DNA of 6,420 nucleotides from Aquabacterium sp. (GTDB lineage: Bacteria > Pseudomonadota > Gammaproteobacteria > Burkholderiales > Burkholderiaceae_C). The stretch is from assembly GCA_030654555.1 (NCBI GenBank), contig JAURXG010000272.1, forward strand, positions 1 to 6,420, written 5' to 3'. A program made the position numbers and the translations under genes. Under the pieces are notes generated by a model. That model saw nothing but the letters and a program-made list of their open reading frames with translations, searched no databases and was not told where the DNA came from. Within the stretch, counting starts at the first letter, position 1, and each line of letters begins with the position of its first letter. Positions 1 through 6,420 of the stretch are shown one piece after another.

Positions 1-1
1 G

Positions 2-79
2 GCCGACCACTGCCACAAGACCAACCCGCGCATCGCCACCCGCGATGACTACCGGGCCATGCTCGACACGTCGATGTGA
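2..79 (+). CDS. C-terminal end of an unidentified protein (partial)
   Basis: This is the tail of a gene that enters from the left edge. The second reading frame is open from the first base and ends at TGA 77-79, giving 25 residues, ADHCHKTNPRIATRDDYRAM followed by LDTSM. The codons have the G/C-rich third positions expected of a real gene here, and the stop lies three bases from the trkH stop on the other strand, which is what two adjacent convergent genes would give. I do not recognise the family. The closely spaced Cys and His residues (HCHK) are visible, but nothing shows that they bind metal. Other frames in this stretch close quickly or cut into trkH. The gene's existence is likely; its function cannot be read from this fragment. 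Confidence 0.5.
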   Translation, partial: ADHCHKTNPRIATRDDYRAMLDTSM

Positions 80-82
80 ACG

Positions 83-1540
83 TCAGTTCCTCCAGAACTG
101 GGGCGTGAAGAGCACCAGCAGGCTCAGCAGCTCCAGCCGGCCCAGCAGCATCGCGAAGGTGCAGACCCAGGTCTGGAAGTCGCTGAGCCCGCCGAAGTTG
201 ACCGCCGGCCCCACCTCGCCCAGGCCCGGGCCGATGTTGTTGACGCTGGCGACCACCGCGGTGAAGGCGGTCACCACGTCCAGGCCCGAAAACAGCAGCA
301 CCATCGTCAAGCCGGTCAGCGTGGCGCCGTAGATCATCATGAAGGCGATCACGCTCTGCATCACGTGCGGGCTGACGGCGTTGCCGGCCAGCACCACCGG
401 GTTGACCACGTTGGGGTGCACGATGCGCACCAGCTCGCGCTGCGATTGCTTCAACAGCAGCAGCATGCGCACCATCTTGATGCCGCCGCCGGTCGAGCCC
501 GCGCAGGTGGCGAAGCAGCCCAGCAGGATCATCCACAGCGGCGCGAACACCGGCCACTGCGCGTAGTCGTGCGCGGCATAGCCGGTGGTGGTGGCCAACG
601 AGACGACGTGGAACACCGTGTGCCGAAACGATTCCTCGAAGCTGGGGAACACGCCGTTGACGGTGAGGTACATCGAGATCAGCGCCACGCTGGCGATCAC
701 CACGCCATAGAAGGCGCGCACCTCGATGTTCTGCCACAGCACCTTCAGCGAGCGCTGGCGCCAGGCCGCGAAGTACAGCGCGAAGCTCACGCCAGCCAGC
801 ATCATGAAGACCACCGACACGCCCTCGATCAGCGGCGAGTTCCAGTAGCCGAAACTGGCGTCGTGCGACGAGAAGCCGCCCAGGCCCATCGTCGTGCACA
901 TGTGCATGAAGGCATCGGGCCAGCTCATGCCGGCCCAGCGGTAGGCGAAGAAGCAGGCCAGCGAGAAGACGAAATAGACCGTCCACAGCCCGCGCGCGGT
1001 GTCGGCCATGCGCGGGGTGAGCTTCTGGTCCTTGAGCGGGCCGGCGGTCTCGGCCCGGAACAGCTGTGCCCCGCCCACGCCCAGCATCGGCAGGATGGCC
1101 ACCGCCAGCACGATGATGCCCAGCCCGCCCACCAGCATCAGGAAGCAGCGCCACACGTTCACGCTCAGCGGCAGTGCATCCAGCCCGCTGAGTACCGTGG
1201 CGCCGGTGGCGGTGAAGCCCGACATCGCCTCGAAGTAGGCATCGGTCGCACTGATGCCGGGCACCGCCAGCCACAGCGGCAGCGCCCCGAAGGCGGGCAG
1301 GAACAGCCAGGTCAGGCTCACCAGCACGAAGCCGTCGCGGGGCTGCAGCTCGCGCCGGAAGCTGCGCGTGGCCAGGCTCATCAGCACGCCCGCGCCCAGC
1401 GTGATCAGGATGGCGGTGATGAAGGCCCGCTTGGCCGGATCGTCCTCGGCCAGCGCAAAGGCCAGCGGCACCAGCATCAGCGCCGAGAACAGCACCACCA
1501 TGCGCCCGACCAGGGCAACAACAGCCAACGGAGACGTCAT
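83..1540 (-). CDS. trkH: Trk system potassium uptake protein TrkH
   Basis: This is the membrane subunit of the Trk potassium uptake system (TrkH/KtrB superfamily of K+ transporters). It forms the K+ pathway in the inner membrane and is gated by cytoplasmic TrkA. The 485 residues match the usual family length. The four pore-loop repeats are all visible, each with its filter glycine: TATGAT (about 110-115), TTMGLGGFS (216-224), TTTGYA (317-322) and VNNIGPGLG (433-441). The family motif AGSTGGGIK is at 347-355, ahead of the last repeat. Hydrophobic helices fill nearly the whole chain, and the protein ends in LFTPQFWRN, typical of TrkH. The ATG lies 8 bases after the trkA stop, and no clear Shine-Dalgarno is seen there (upstream bases are CTAGACCGCTCG), so translation is probably coupled to trkA. 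The gene appears intact. KtrB is the alternative name for this superfamily, but pairing with a double-RCK TrkA favours TrkH. Confidence 0.96.
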   Translation of the reverse strand: MTSPLAVVALVGRMVVLFSALMLVPLAFALAEDDPAKRAFITAILITLGAGVLMSLATRSFRRELQPRDGFVLVSLTWLFLPAFGALPLWLAVPGISATDAYFEAMSGFTATGATVLSGLDALPLSVNVWRCFLMLVGGLGIIVLAVAILPMLGVGGAQLFRAETAGPLKDQKLTPRMADTARGLWTVYFVFSLACFFAYRWAGMSWPDAFMHMCTTMGLGGFSSHDASFGYWNSPLIEGVSVVFMMLAGVSFALYFAAWRQRSLKVLWQNIEVRAFYGVVIASVALISMYLTVNGVFPSFEESFRHTVFHVVSLATTTGYAAHDYAQWPVFAPLWMILLGCFATCAGSTGGGIKMVRMLLLLKQSQRELVRIVHPNVVNPVVLAGNAVSPHVMQSVIAFMMIYGATLTGLTMVLLFSGLDVVTAFTAVVASVNNIGPGLGEVGPAVNFGGLSDFQTWVCTFAMLLGRLELLSLLVLFTPQFWRN

Positions 1541-1548
1541 CGAGCGGT

Positions 1549-2982
1549 CTAGAAGAGGAAGGTGGCGCCGACCTGGAACAGCTTCTCCACCTCGCGCACC
1601 TGGCGCTTGCGTGGCACGAAGACGATGACATGGTCGTCGCGCTCGATCACCGTGTCGTGGTGCGGGATGATCACCTGGCGCAGTTTGGGGGCCTCGTCGT
1701 CACCCTCGCTAGCCTCGCCGCCGCGCACGATGGCGCCGATCTGCGCGCCGGCGGGCAGCGTGATCTCGTCGATGCGCCGGCCCACCACGCGCGAGGTCTT
1801 GCGGTCGCCACGCGCCACCGCCTCCAGCGCCTCGGCCGCACCGCGGCGCAGGCTGTAGACGGCCTCGACGTCGCCGCGGCGCACGTAGGCCAGCAACTCG
1901 CCGATCACCGTCTGCGACGGGCTCAGCGCGATGTCGATCTGCGTGCCCTGCACCAGGTCGGCGTAGGCGCGGCGGTTGATCAGCGCCAGCACCCGCTTGG
2001 CGCCCATGCGCTTGGCCAGCAGGCAGGACATGATGTTGTCCTCGTCGTCGTTGGTCAGGGCGATGAACAGGTCGACGTCGTGCACCTGCTCGCGTTCCAG
2101 CAGGTCCTCGTCGGTCGAGTCGCCCTGCAGCACCAGCACATGGCTGTCGAGCTGGGTGGTCAGGTACTCGCAGCGCACGAGGTCGGGCTCGATCAGCTTG
2201 AGCCGGCAGTCGTCTTGGATCATGCGGGCCAGGCGCAGGCCCACGCGGCCGCCGCCGGCGATCATCACGCGGCGCACCGGCTCGTCGCGCTGGCGCAGCG
2301 ACTCCAGCACCCGGCGGATGTCGCGCGTGGCGGCCAGCACGAAGACCTCGTCGCCCGGCTCGATGCGCGTGGTGCCGTCGCAGACCACGCGCTGGTCGTG
2401 GCCGTTGTCGTCCTTGCGGTAGATGGCGACGAAGCGCATCTCGACCTGCGGCACCAGCTGCGGCAGCTCGGAGATGATGTGGCGCACCATCGGCCCGCCG
2501 GTGACCGCGCGCACCGCGATCAGGCTGACCGCACCGCCGGCGAACTCCAGCACCTGCAGTGCCTCGGGGTATTCGATCAGCTTGCCGATGGTGCGGGTGA
2601 CCGATTCCTCGGGGCAGAGGATCTCGTCGACCGCAAAGCCCTCGGCGCCCATCAGCTTGCTGCCCCGCGCGAACTCGGGCGAGCGCACCCGCGCGATGCG
2701 CGTGGGGATGCTGAAGAGGTCGTGCGCCACCTTGCAGGCCACCAGGTTGGTCTCGTCGGCGGAGGCGCAGGCGATCAGCATGTCGGCGTCGCGCGCGCCG
2801 GCGGCCTCCAGCACCGACGGCTGGATGCCGTTGCCGGCCACGCCGCGCAGGTCGAGCCGCTCCTGCAGCTCGCGCAGGCGCTGCGGGCTGGTGTCGATGA
2901 CGGTGATGTCGTTCTTCTCCGACACCAGGCTCTCGGCCACACTCTCGCCCACCCGGCCGGCGCCGAGGATGATGATGTTCAT
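1549..2982 (-). CDS. trkA: Trk system potassium transporter regulatory subunit TrkA
   Basis: This is the peripheral cytoplasmic subunit that binds nucleotides and gates TrkH. The chain is 477 residues from the chosen start and has the duplicated RCK layout of TrkA. The first Rossmann half begins MNIIILGAGRVGES with GAGRVG at 7-12 and the acidic VID (D30) at the end of strand 2. The second half has MIAGGGRVGLRLAR with GGGRVG at 243-248 and E265 in the same role. A small RCK_C domain follows each half, and the protein ends EKLFQVGATFLF as in known TrkA. I chose the ATG at 2980-2982 because TrkA proteins normally start directly at the first beta strand; an in-frame ATG at 2992-2994 would add only MIPG. 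Neither start has a strong Shine-Dalgarno. A hydrophilic insert of about 15 residues (422-436, rich in D and E) lies in the last RCK_C domain. The gene is first of the trkA-trkH operon here and diverges from the GntR gene. Confidence 0.95.
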   Translation of the reverse strand: MNIIILGAGRVGESVAESLVSEKNDITVIDTSPQRLRELQERLDLRGVAGNGIQPSVLEAAGARDADMLIACASADETNLVACKVAHDLFSIPTRIARVRSPEFARGSKLMGAEGFAVDEILCPEESVTRTIGKLIEYPEALQVLEFAGGAVSLIAVRAVTGGPMVRHIISELPQLVPQVEMRFVAIYRKDDNGHDQRVVCDGTTRIEPGDEVFVLAATRDIRRVLESLRQRDEPVRRVMIAGGGRVGLRLARMIQDDCRLKLIEPDLVRCEYLTTQLDSHVLVLQGDSTDEDLLEREQVHDVDLFIALTNDDEDNIMSCLLAKRMGAKRVLALINRRAYADLVQGTQIDIALSPSQTVIGELLAYVRRGDVEAVYSLRRGAAEALEAVARGDRKTSRVVGRRIDEITLPAGAQIGAIVRGGEASEGDDEAPKLRQVIIPHHDTVIERDDHVIVFVPRKRQVREVEKLFQVGATFLF

Positions 2983-3060
2983 GCCGGGGATCATACGAAG
3001 GTGGGCGATCGGCGCGGCGCTGCAGCCCGTCGCCCCTTGACGCAGATCGTCGCAAGTCGC

Positions 3061-3090
3061 TTGGGCCAGGGCACCCGGTGGCGATATGGT
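3061..3090 (+). promoter_or_regulatory. Candidate sigma-70 promoter of the GntR-ABC operon
   Basis: TTGGGC (3061-3066) and TATGGT (3085-3090) are separated by 18 bases and resemble weak -35 and -10 boxes, matching 3/6 and 4/6 consensus bases. Transcription would begin near 3096-3098, giving a leader of about 25 bases before the ATG at 3122. The match is modest. The main support is position: the downstream palindrome would overlap the -10 box and the start point, the usual arrangement for autorepression. Confidence 0.35.
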
Positions 3091-3111
3091 GTGCTACATC
3101 AGCAACACACC
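3088..3111. promoter_or_regulatory. Palindromic operator, GGTG-N16-CACC type, probable GntR (YtrA) binding site
   Basis: GGTGTG (3088-3093) is mirrored exactly by CACACC (3106-3111) across 12 bases. Allowing for mismatches, the arms extend to GGTGTGCTA and CAACACACC around a 6-base centre (7 of 9 positions paired). The outer bases fit GGTG-N16-CACC exactly, a pattern I recall as reported for a YtrA-type GntR regulator in Xanthomonas. YtrA regulators generally bind long-spaced inverted repeats in front of their own operons. The site overlaps the candidate -10 box and ends 10 bases before the GntR start codon, which fits autorepression. The palindrome is read directly; its use as an operator is inferred. 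Confidence 0.6.
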
Positions 3112-3121
3112 GGATCAGCGC

Positions 3122-3469
3122 ATGCAGACCTGGGATCACCAACTGCCCATCTACCAGCAACTGGCCGACCGCCTGGCCGCCCGGCTGCTGGACGGCGAAC
3201 TGACCGAAGGCGAGCCCATGCCCTCGGTGCGTGCCCTGGCCAGCCGCTACCTGCTGAACCCGCTGACGGTCAGCCGGGCGCTGCAGGCGCTGGACGAGGA
3301 CGGCCTGCTCGAGACCCGGCGCGGGCTGGGCATCTACGTGCGCCCCGGGGCCCGCGACCGCCTGCGCCAGGCCGCGCGCGAGCGGTTCCTGCACAACGAA
3401 TGGCCACTGCTGCGCGAGCGCCTGCGCCGGCTGGGCATCACCGCCAACGACTTGAAGTGGGAGGAATGA
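3122..3469 (+). CDS. GntR family transcriptional regulator, YtrA subfamily
   Basis: This is a small DNA-binding repressor-type regulator of 115 residues. The GntR winged helix-turn-helix spans about residues 8-75 and carries the family hallmarks: PIYQQLADRLAARLLDGEL, then PSVRALA, LNPLTVSRALQALDEDGLL and RRGLGIYV. Only a short helical tail follows (about 76-115, rich in R, E and L), with no FCD, UTRA or aminotransferase domain. That short form defines the YtrA subfamily, whose genes typically sit in front of ABC transporter genes, as here. I start at ATG 3122 because the protein then begins directly with the conserved domain. The longer ATG at 3086 would add 12 residues encoded across the palindrome and lies in the candidate -10 box. 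Ribosome binding is weak (GGAT at 3112-3115). Its stop is one base before the ATPase start, so the two are probably co-translated. The inducing signal cannot be read from the sequence. Confidence 0.93.
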   Translation: MQTWDHQLPIYQQLADRLAARLLDGELTEGEPMPSVRALASRYLLNPLTVSRALQALDEDGLLETRRGLGIYVRPGARDRLRQAARERFLHNEWPLLRERLRRLGITANDLKWEE

Positions 3470-3470
3470 G

Positions 3471-4345
<875 letters not shown>

Positions 4346-4346
<1 letters not shown>

Positions 4347-4350
4347 GGAG
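4346..4350 (+). promoter_or_regulatory. Ribosome binding site fixing the permease start
   Basis: AGGAG, overlapping the last base of the ATPase stop codon, lies 7 bases before ATG 4358. The reading frame stays open far upstream inside the ATPase gene, so this site decides where the permease begins. It also suggests that ribosomes finishing the ATPase re-initiate on the permease. Confidence 0.75.
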
Positions 4351-4357
4351 CCCCACC

Positions 4358-5281
4358 ATGGACCGATTCTTCACCCTGATGAAGCGCGAATGGATGCAGC
4401 ACCGCATCGGCTGGCTGGTGGTGATGGCCGTGCCGACCTTGCTGATGCTGGTGCTCAGCCTGTTCGACGGCCGGGGCCTGCAGGTCAAGATCGATGGCGA
4501 CGCGGCCGTGATCAGCGAGCTGCACCAGTTGCCGGTGGCCCTGCAGACGTTGGGCTGGACCTTCGCCACCGGCCTGCTGACCTTCGTGCTGGCCTGTCTG
4601 GCGGTGTTGGCCCAACTGCCCGGGCTGGCCCGGCGCGACGTGCAGGACCGGTCGATCGAGTTCTGGCGTTCGTTGCCCACCAGCCATGTGCAGAGCGTGG
4701 GGGCCACGGTGCTGATGCACCTGCTGGTGCTGCCCGGGCTGGCGCTGACGGCCGGGGTGCTGGGCGCGCAGCTGGTGGCGCTGGTGGCCATCAGCAGCCA
4801 TCTGGGCCTGGGGGCCTGGCTGACGCAGCCATGGTGGATGCTGTTGCCGGCCGTGCTGGTGATGACCGCGCGCATGCTACTGGGCCTGCTGCTGGCGGTG
4901 GCCTGGTTGTCGCCGCTGCTGCTGCTGACCATGGCCGCGTCGGCCTGGCTCAAGCGCTGGGCGGTGCCGGTGGTGGTGGCCACGCTGGTCGTGGGCGTGC
5001 AGTGGCTGGATCGCCAGTTGCCGGTGGCGGTGGTCAAGCCCGCGCTCGACCGCATGGCCACGGAGGCCCTGAATGCGCTGCTGGCCACCCATTCCTTCAA
5101 GGGCATGCACTTCGACAGCCCCGAGGGCGTTACCGCCGCCCTGCCCGATCTGCCCGCCCTGCTGCTGCGCGACGCCGCGCAGGTGCTCGGCAACGCGGCA
5201 AGCCCGGCCTTCGTCGCCGCCTTGCTGGTCGGTGCGGCGGGGTTCGGCCTGCTGGTGCTGCGCCGGATGCGCGCCGAGTAG
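4358..5281 (+). CDS. ABC-2 type transporter permease
   Basis: This is the integral membrane partner of the preceding ATPase, 307 residues in the inner membrane. A short basic N-terminus (MDRFFTLMKREWMQHR) leads into hydrophobic segments at about 18-36, 67-88, 112-146 (one or two helices), 160-195 (probably two), 201-217 and 283-301, suggesting six to seven helices. Between helices 2 and 3 is DRSIEFWRSLP (97-107), a motif I associate with YtrC/YtrD-like ABC-2 permeases, where it reads roughly DRSIxFWxSLP. A soluble stretch at about 218-280 separates the last two helices. There is no signal peptide or substrate-binding domain, as expected for an exporter. It follows the ATPase by 11 bases and is the last gene of the operon. 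Only one permease gene is present, so the functional transporter may be a homodimer. The transported substrate cannot be inferred. Confidence 0.9.
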   Translation: MDRFFTLMKREWMQHRIGWLVVMAVPTLLMLVLSLFDGRGLQVKIDGDAAVISELHQLPVALQTLGWTFATGLLTFVLACLAVLAQLPGLARRDVQDRSIEFWRSLPTSHVQSVGATVLMHLLVLPGLALTAGVLGAQLVALVAISSHLGLGAWLTQPWWMLLPAVLVMTARMLLGLLLAVAWLSPLLLLTMAASAWLKRWAVPVVVATLVVGVQWLDRQLPVAVVKPALDRMATEALNALLATHSFKGMHFDSPEGVTAALPDLPALLLRDAAQVLGNAASPAFVAALLVGAAGFGLLVLRRMRAE

Positions 5282-5312
5282 AGCGGGGCAGGATCAGCGC
5301 GATCGGGATGGA

Positions 5313-5328
5313 CGGCTGCAACGAGCCG
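5313..5328. terminator. Weak hairpin between convergent operons, possible terminator
   Basis: CGGCT (5313-5317) and AGCCG (5324-5328) can form a 5-bp GC-rich stem around the 6-base loop GCAACG. It lies 31 bases after the permease stop and 16 bases before the imuB stop, where a shared terminator would be expected. The stem is short and no U-run follows on either strand, so it is at best a weak terminator. The rest of the 63-base gap shows nothing else. Confidence 0.2.
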
Positions 5329-5344
5329 AGTTCTGCCGGACGCC

Positions 5345-6420
5345 TCACGCAAACAGCCCCTGCAGGAACCAGCCCGGTCCGCCGTCGTCGACCGGCAGCC
5401 GGTGGCGGTAGACCCACACCAGCGCGCCGCTGGCGGCCTGGGCGATGAAGTAGTCGCGCACCGCCGGGCCCTGGGCGTCCCACCAGCCGGTTTCCAGCCG
5501 TTCGGGGCCGGCCAGCAACTGCAGCGGCTGGCCGTCGAGCAGCGGTTGCTGGTGGCGCTCGGTCAGCGCCTGCGGTTGTGGCAGCAGCCACAGCGGCTGG
5601 GGCCCCAGCACGCCGGCGCTGGCCAGGGCGTCGTCGATGCCCGGCGTGGCTGTGCCCAGCCGGGCCGCATCGGCCGGCAGCCAGCGGGTGCTGCATTCGG
5701 GGCGGTGGTCGGCCACCGGCACGCAGCGCTGCACCTGCTCGACGCCCAGCCGGGCCTGCAGGCGCTCGACCAGCCGCGCCAGGCCCTCGCGCTGGCTGGC
5801 GGCGCTGGCGAACAGCTCGCCGTTGGGGGCGTCGGCGGCCACCAGGTGCTCGCAGCGCAGGCTGAGTTCGAGCGCCGGTGCGGGCAGCGGCAGCCGGCCC
5901 AGGCGCTCGGCCAGCAGGCTGTGCAGGTGATCGGCGTCGGCCGCCGGCTGGGCCGGGGCGATCAGCAGCGCAGTCTCGGTGGGCGCGGTGCTGTCGCTGC
6001 GGTGGCGCGGCTCGTGGTGCATCACCAGCGTGAAGCGGGCGATGCGCGACTGGTGCGCCTGGCCCCAAGCCACCAGCCGGGCCAACAGCACCCGCGCGCC
6101 GGCCAGCACCTGGGCGCTGGTGTCGGCACGGGCCATCAGCTCGAGCCGGCTGGCAAAACGCGGTGGCAGCGTGAGCCAGGCATGGGCCTCGGGGGCATGG
6201 CCGCGGGCCTGGTCGATGGCCGCCAGCAGCGCCGGGCCGAAGCGCCGGGCCAGGCCGTCGCGCGGCAGGCGGCGCAGATCGCCCAGCGTGTGCAGACCCA
6301 TGCCGGCCAGTGCGGGCGCGTCGGCGGCGGCCAGCAGCGGCAGTGGCAGGCCGTCGAGCAGGGTCTGCAGCGCCTCGCGGTCGGTGCTGTGCGCGCCCCG
6401 CGCCAGGTCGCTGCGCCAGG
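5345..6420 (-). CDS. imuB: ImuB-like Y-family DNA polymerase homologue, C-terminal part (partial)
   Basis: ImuB is a Y-family polymerase relative that serves as the clamp-binding scaffold of the ImuA-ImuB-DnaE2 mutasome, which performs SOS-induced translesion synthesis. The frame is open from the right edge to TGA 5345-5347, about 357 residues, with no start in the window. The ATG at 6299-6301 is internal, because the upstream codons continue the family sequence (LLDGLPLPLLAAADAPALAG). The fragment begins near the helix-hairpin-helix 'thumb' region (LHTLGDLRRLPRDGLARRFG), continues through the little finger, and has the ImuB-type tail: VADHRPE, QPLWLLP, LLAGPERLETGWWD, VRDYF, WVYR and final GWFLQGLFA. 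The palm with its metal-binding positions is outside the window, so it cannot be judged whether these have been lost, as is usual for ImuB. NGELF (5810-5824) sits where a clamp-binding motif might be expected. No dnaE2 follows; the next gene is the convergent permease. Confidence 0.88.
   Translation of the reverse strand, partial: WRSDLARGAHSTDREALQTLLDGLPLPLLAAADAPALAGMGLHTLGDLRRLPRDGLARRFGPALLAAIDQARGHAPEAHAWLTLPPRFASRLELMARADTSAQVLAGARVLLARLVAWGQAHQSRIARFTLVMHHEPRHRSDSTAPTETALLIAPAQPAADADHLHSLLAERLGRLPLPAPALELSLRCEHLVAADAPNGELFASAASQREGLARLVERLQARLGVEQVQRCVPVADHRPECSTRWLPADAARLGTATPGIDDALASAGVLGPQPLWLLPQPQALTERHQQPLLDGQPLQLLAGPERLETGWWDAQGPAVRDYFIAQAASGALVWVYRHRLPVDDGGPGWFLQGLFA

Larger units (their letters stand above)
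2983..3121. other. Divergent intergenic region between trkA and the GntR-ABC operon
   Basis: These 139 bases must hold the start signals for trkA-trkH (leftward) and the GntR-ABC operon (rightward). The rightward side shows a plausible promoter and a palindromic operator, listed separately. For the leftward side I found no convincing -35/-10 pair. The sequence also contains a close direct repeat, GTCGC-AA-GTCGC, at about 3049-3060, and a GC-rich inverted pair, GGGCGA (3003-3008) with TCGCCC (3030-3035). Both are short enough to arise by chance in such GC-rich DNA. No small gene with a credible start is visible. Confidence 0.7.

Noticed and set aside
365..1552. A 395-codon plus-strand open frame antisense to trkH
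   Set aside because: The composition is dominated by His, Gln, Arg and Ala, there is no domain or credible ribosome binding site, and it lies wholly opposite trkH with its intact four-repeat filter.
3003..3035. GC-rich inverted pair GGGCGA/TCGCCC as a terminator or attenuator
   Set aside because: The arms are six bases with a 21-base loop, have no U-run, and are expected by chance in DNA of this composition.
3086..3121. Upstream ATG giving a GntR protein 12 residues longer
   Set aside because: The extra residues precede the conserved domain, the ATG sits in the candidate -10 box and the codons cover the palindrome, so the ATG at 3122 is preferred.
1709..3394. A 561-codon minus-strand frame overlapping trkA in another frame
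   Set aside because: It is Arg/Ala/Gly-rich low-complexity translation that crosses trkA and the GntR gene. TrkA explains the coding signal.
5130..6068. A minus-strand frame of 312 codons overlapping imuB
   Set aside because: It is Arg/Pro/Ala-rich with no motif and runs through the stop region of imuB into the permease gene. The imuB frame carries the conserved residues.
6299..6301. ATG as the real start of the imuB-like gene
   Set aside because: The frame remains open to the window edge and the upstream residues continue the ImuB family sequence, so the gene is truncated by the window rather than starting here.

Overview
The window is very GC-rich, densely packed proteobacterial chromosome. 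Gene content (TrkA/TrkH potassium uptake, a YtrA-type GntR regulator with an ABC-2 exporter, and an ImuB Y-family polymerase homologue) and the protein sequences point to a betaproteobacterium, probably of the order Burkholderiales. That placement is an inference from family resemblance; there is no rRNA or other marker gene to fix it. I see no mobile element, CRISPR array, tRNA, rRNA or phage gene.

Layout: (1) bases 2-79, plus strand, are the last 25 codons of an unidentified gene. (2) 83-2982, minus strand, is a two-gene potassium uptake operon, trkA then trkH, converging on gene 1 with only three bases between the stop codons. (3) 2983-3121 is a divergent intergenic region with a candidate promoter and a palindromic operator for the next operon. 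(4) 3122-5281, plus strand, is a three-gene operon: YtrA-type GntR repressor, ABC ATPase and ABC-2 permease, spaced by 1 and 11 bases. (5) 5282-5344 is a short convergent intergenic region. (6) 5345-6420, minus strand, is the C-terminal two thirds or so of imuB, running off the right edge.

TrkA is the cytoplasmic nucleotide-binding gating subunit and TrkH the membrane channel/transporter subunit of one K+ uptake system. The GntR-ATPase-permease cluster is built like the self-regulated YtrA-type export operons: the small regulator probably represses its own operon through a GGTG-N16-CACC palindrome overlapping the promoter and is released by an unknown signal, perhaps envelope stress. ImuB belongs to the SOS-induced mutasome with ImuA and DnaE2; its partners are not in the window, and dnaE2 is not immediately downstream.

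The window looks like ordinary chromosomal content. The most informative non-coding signal is the operator in front of the GntR gene. I did not find evidence for an undescribed system.
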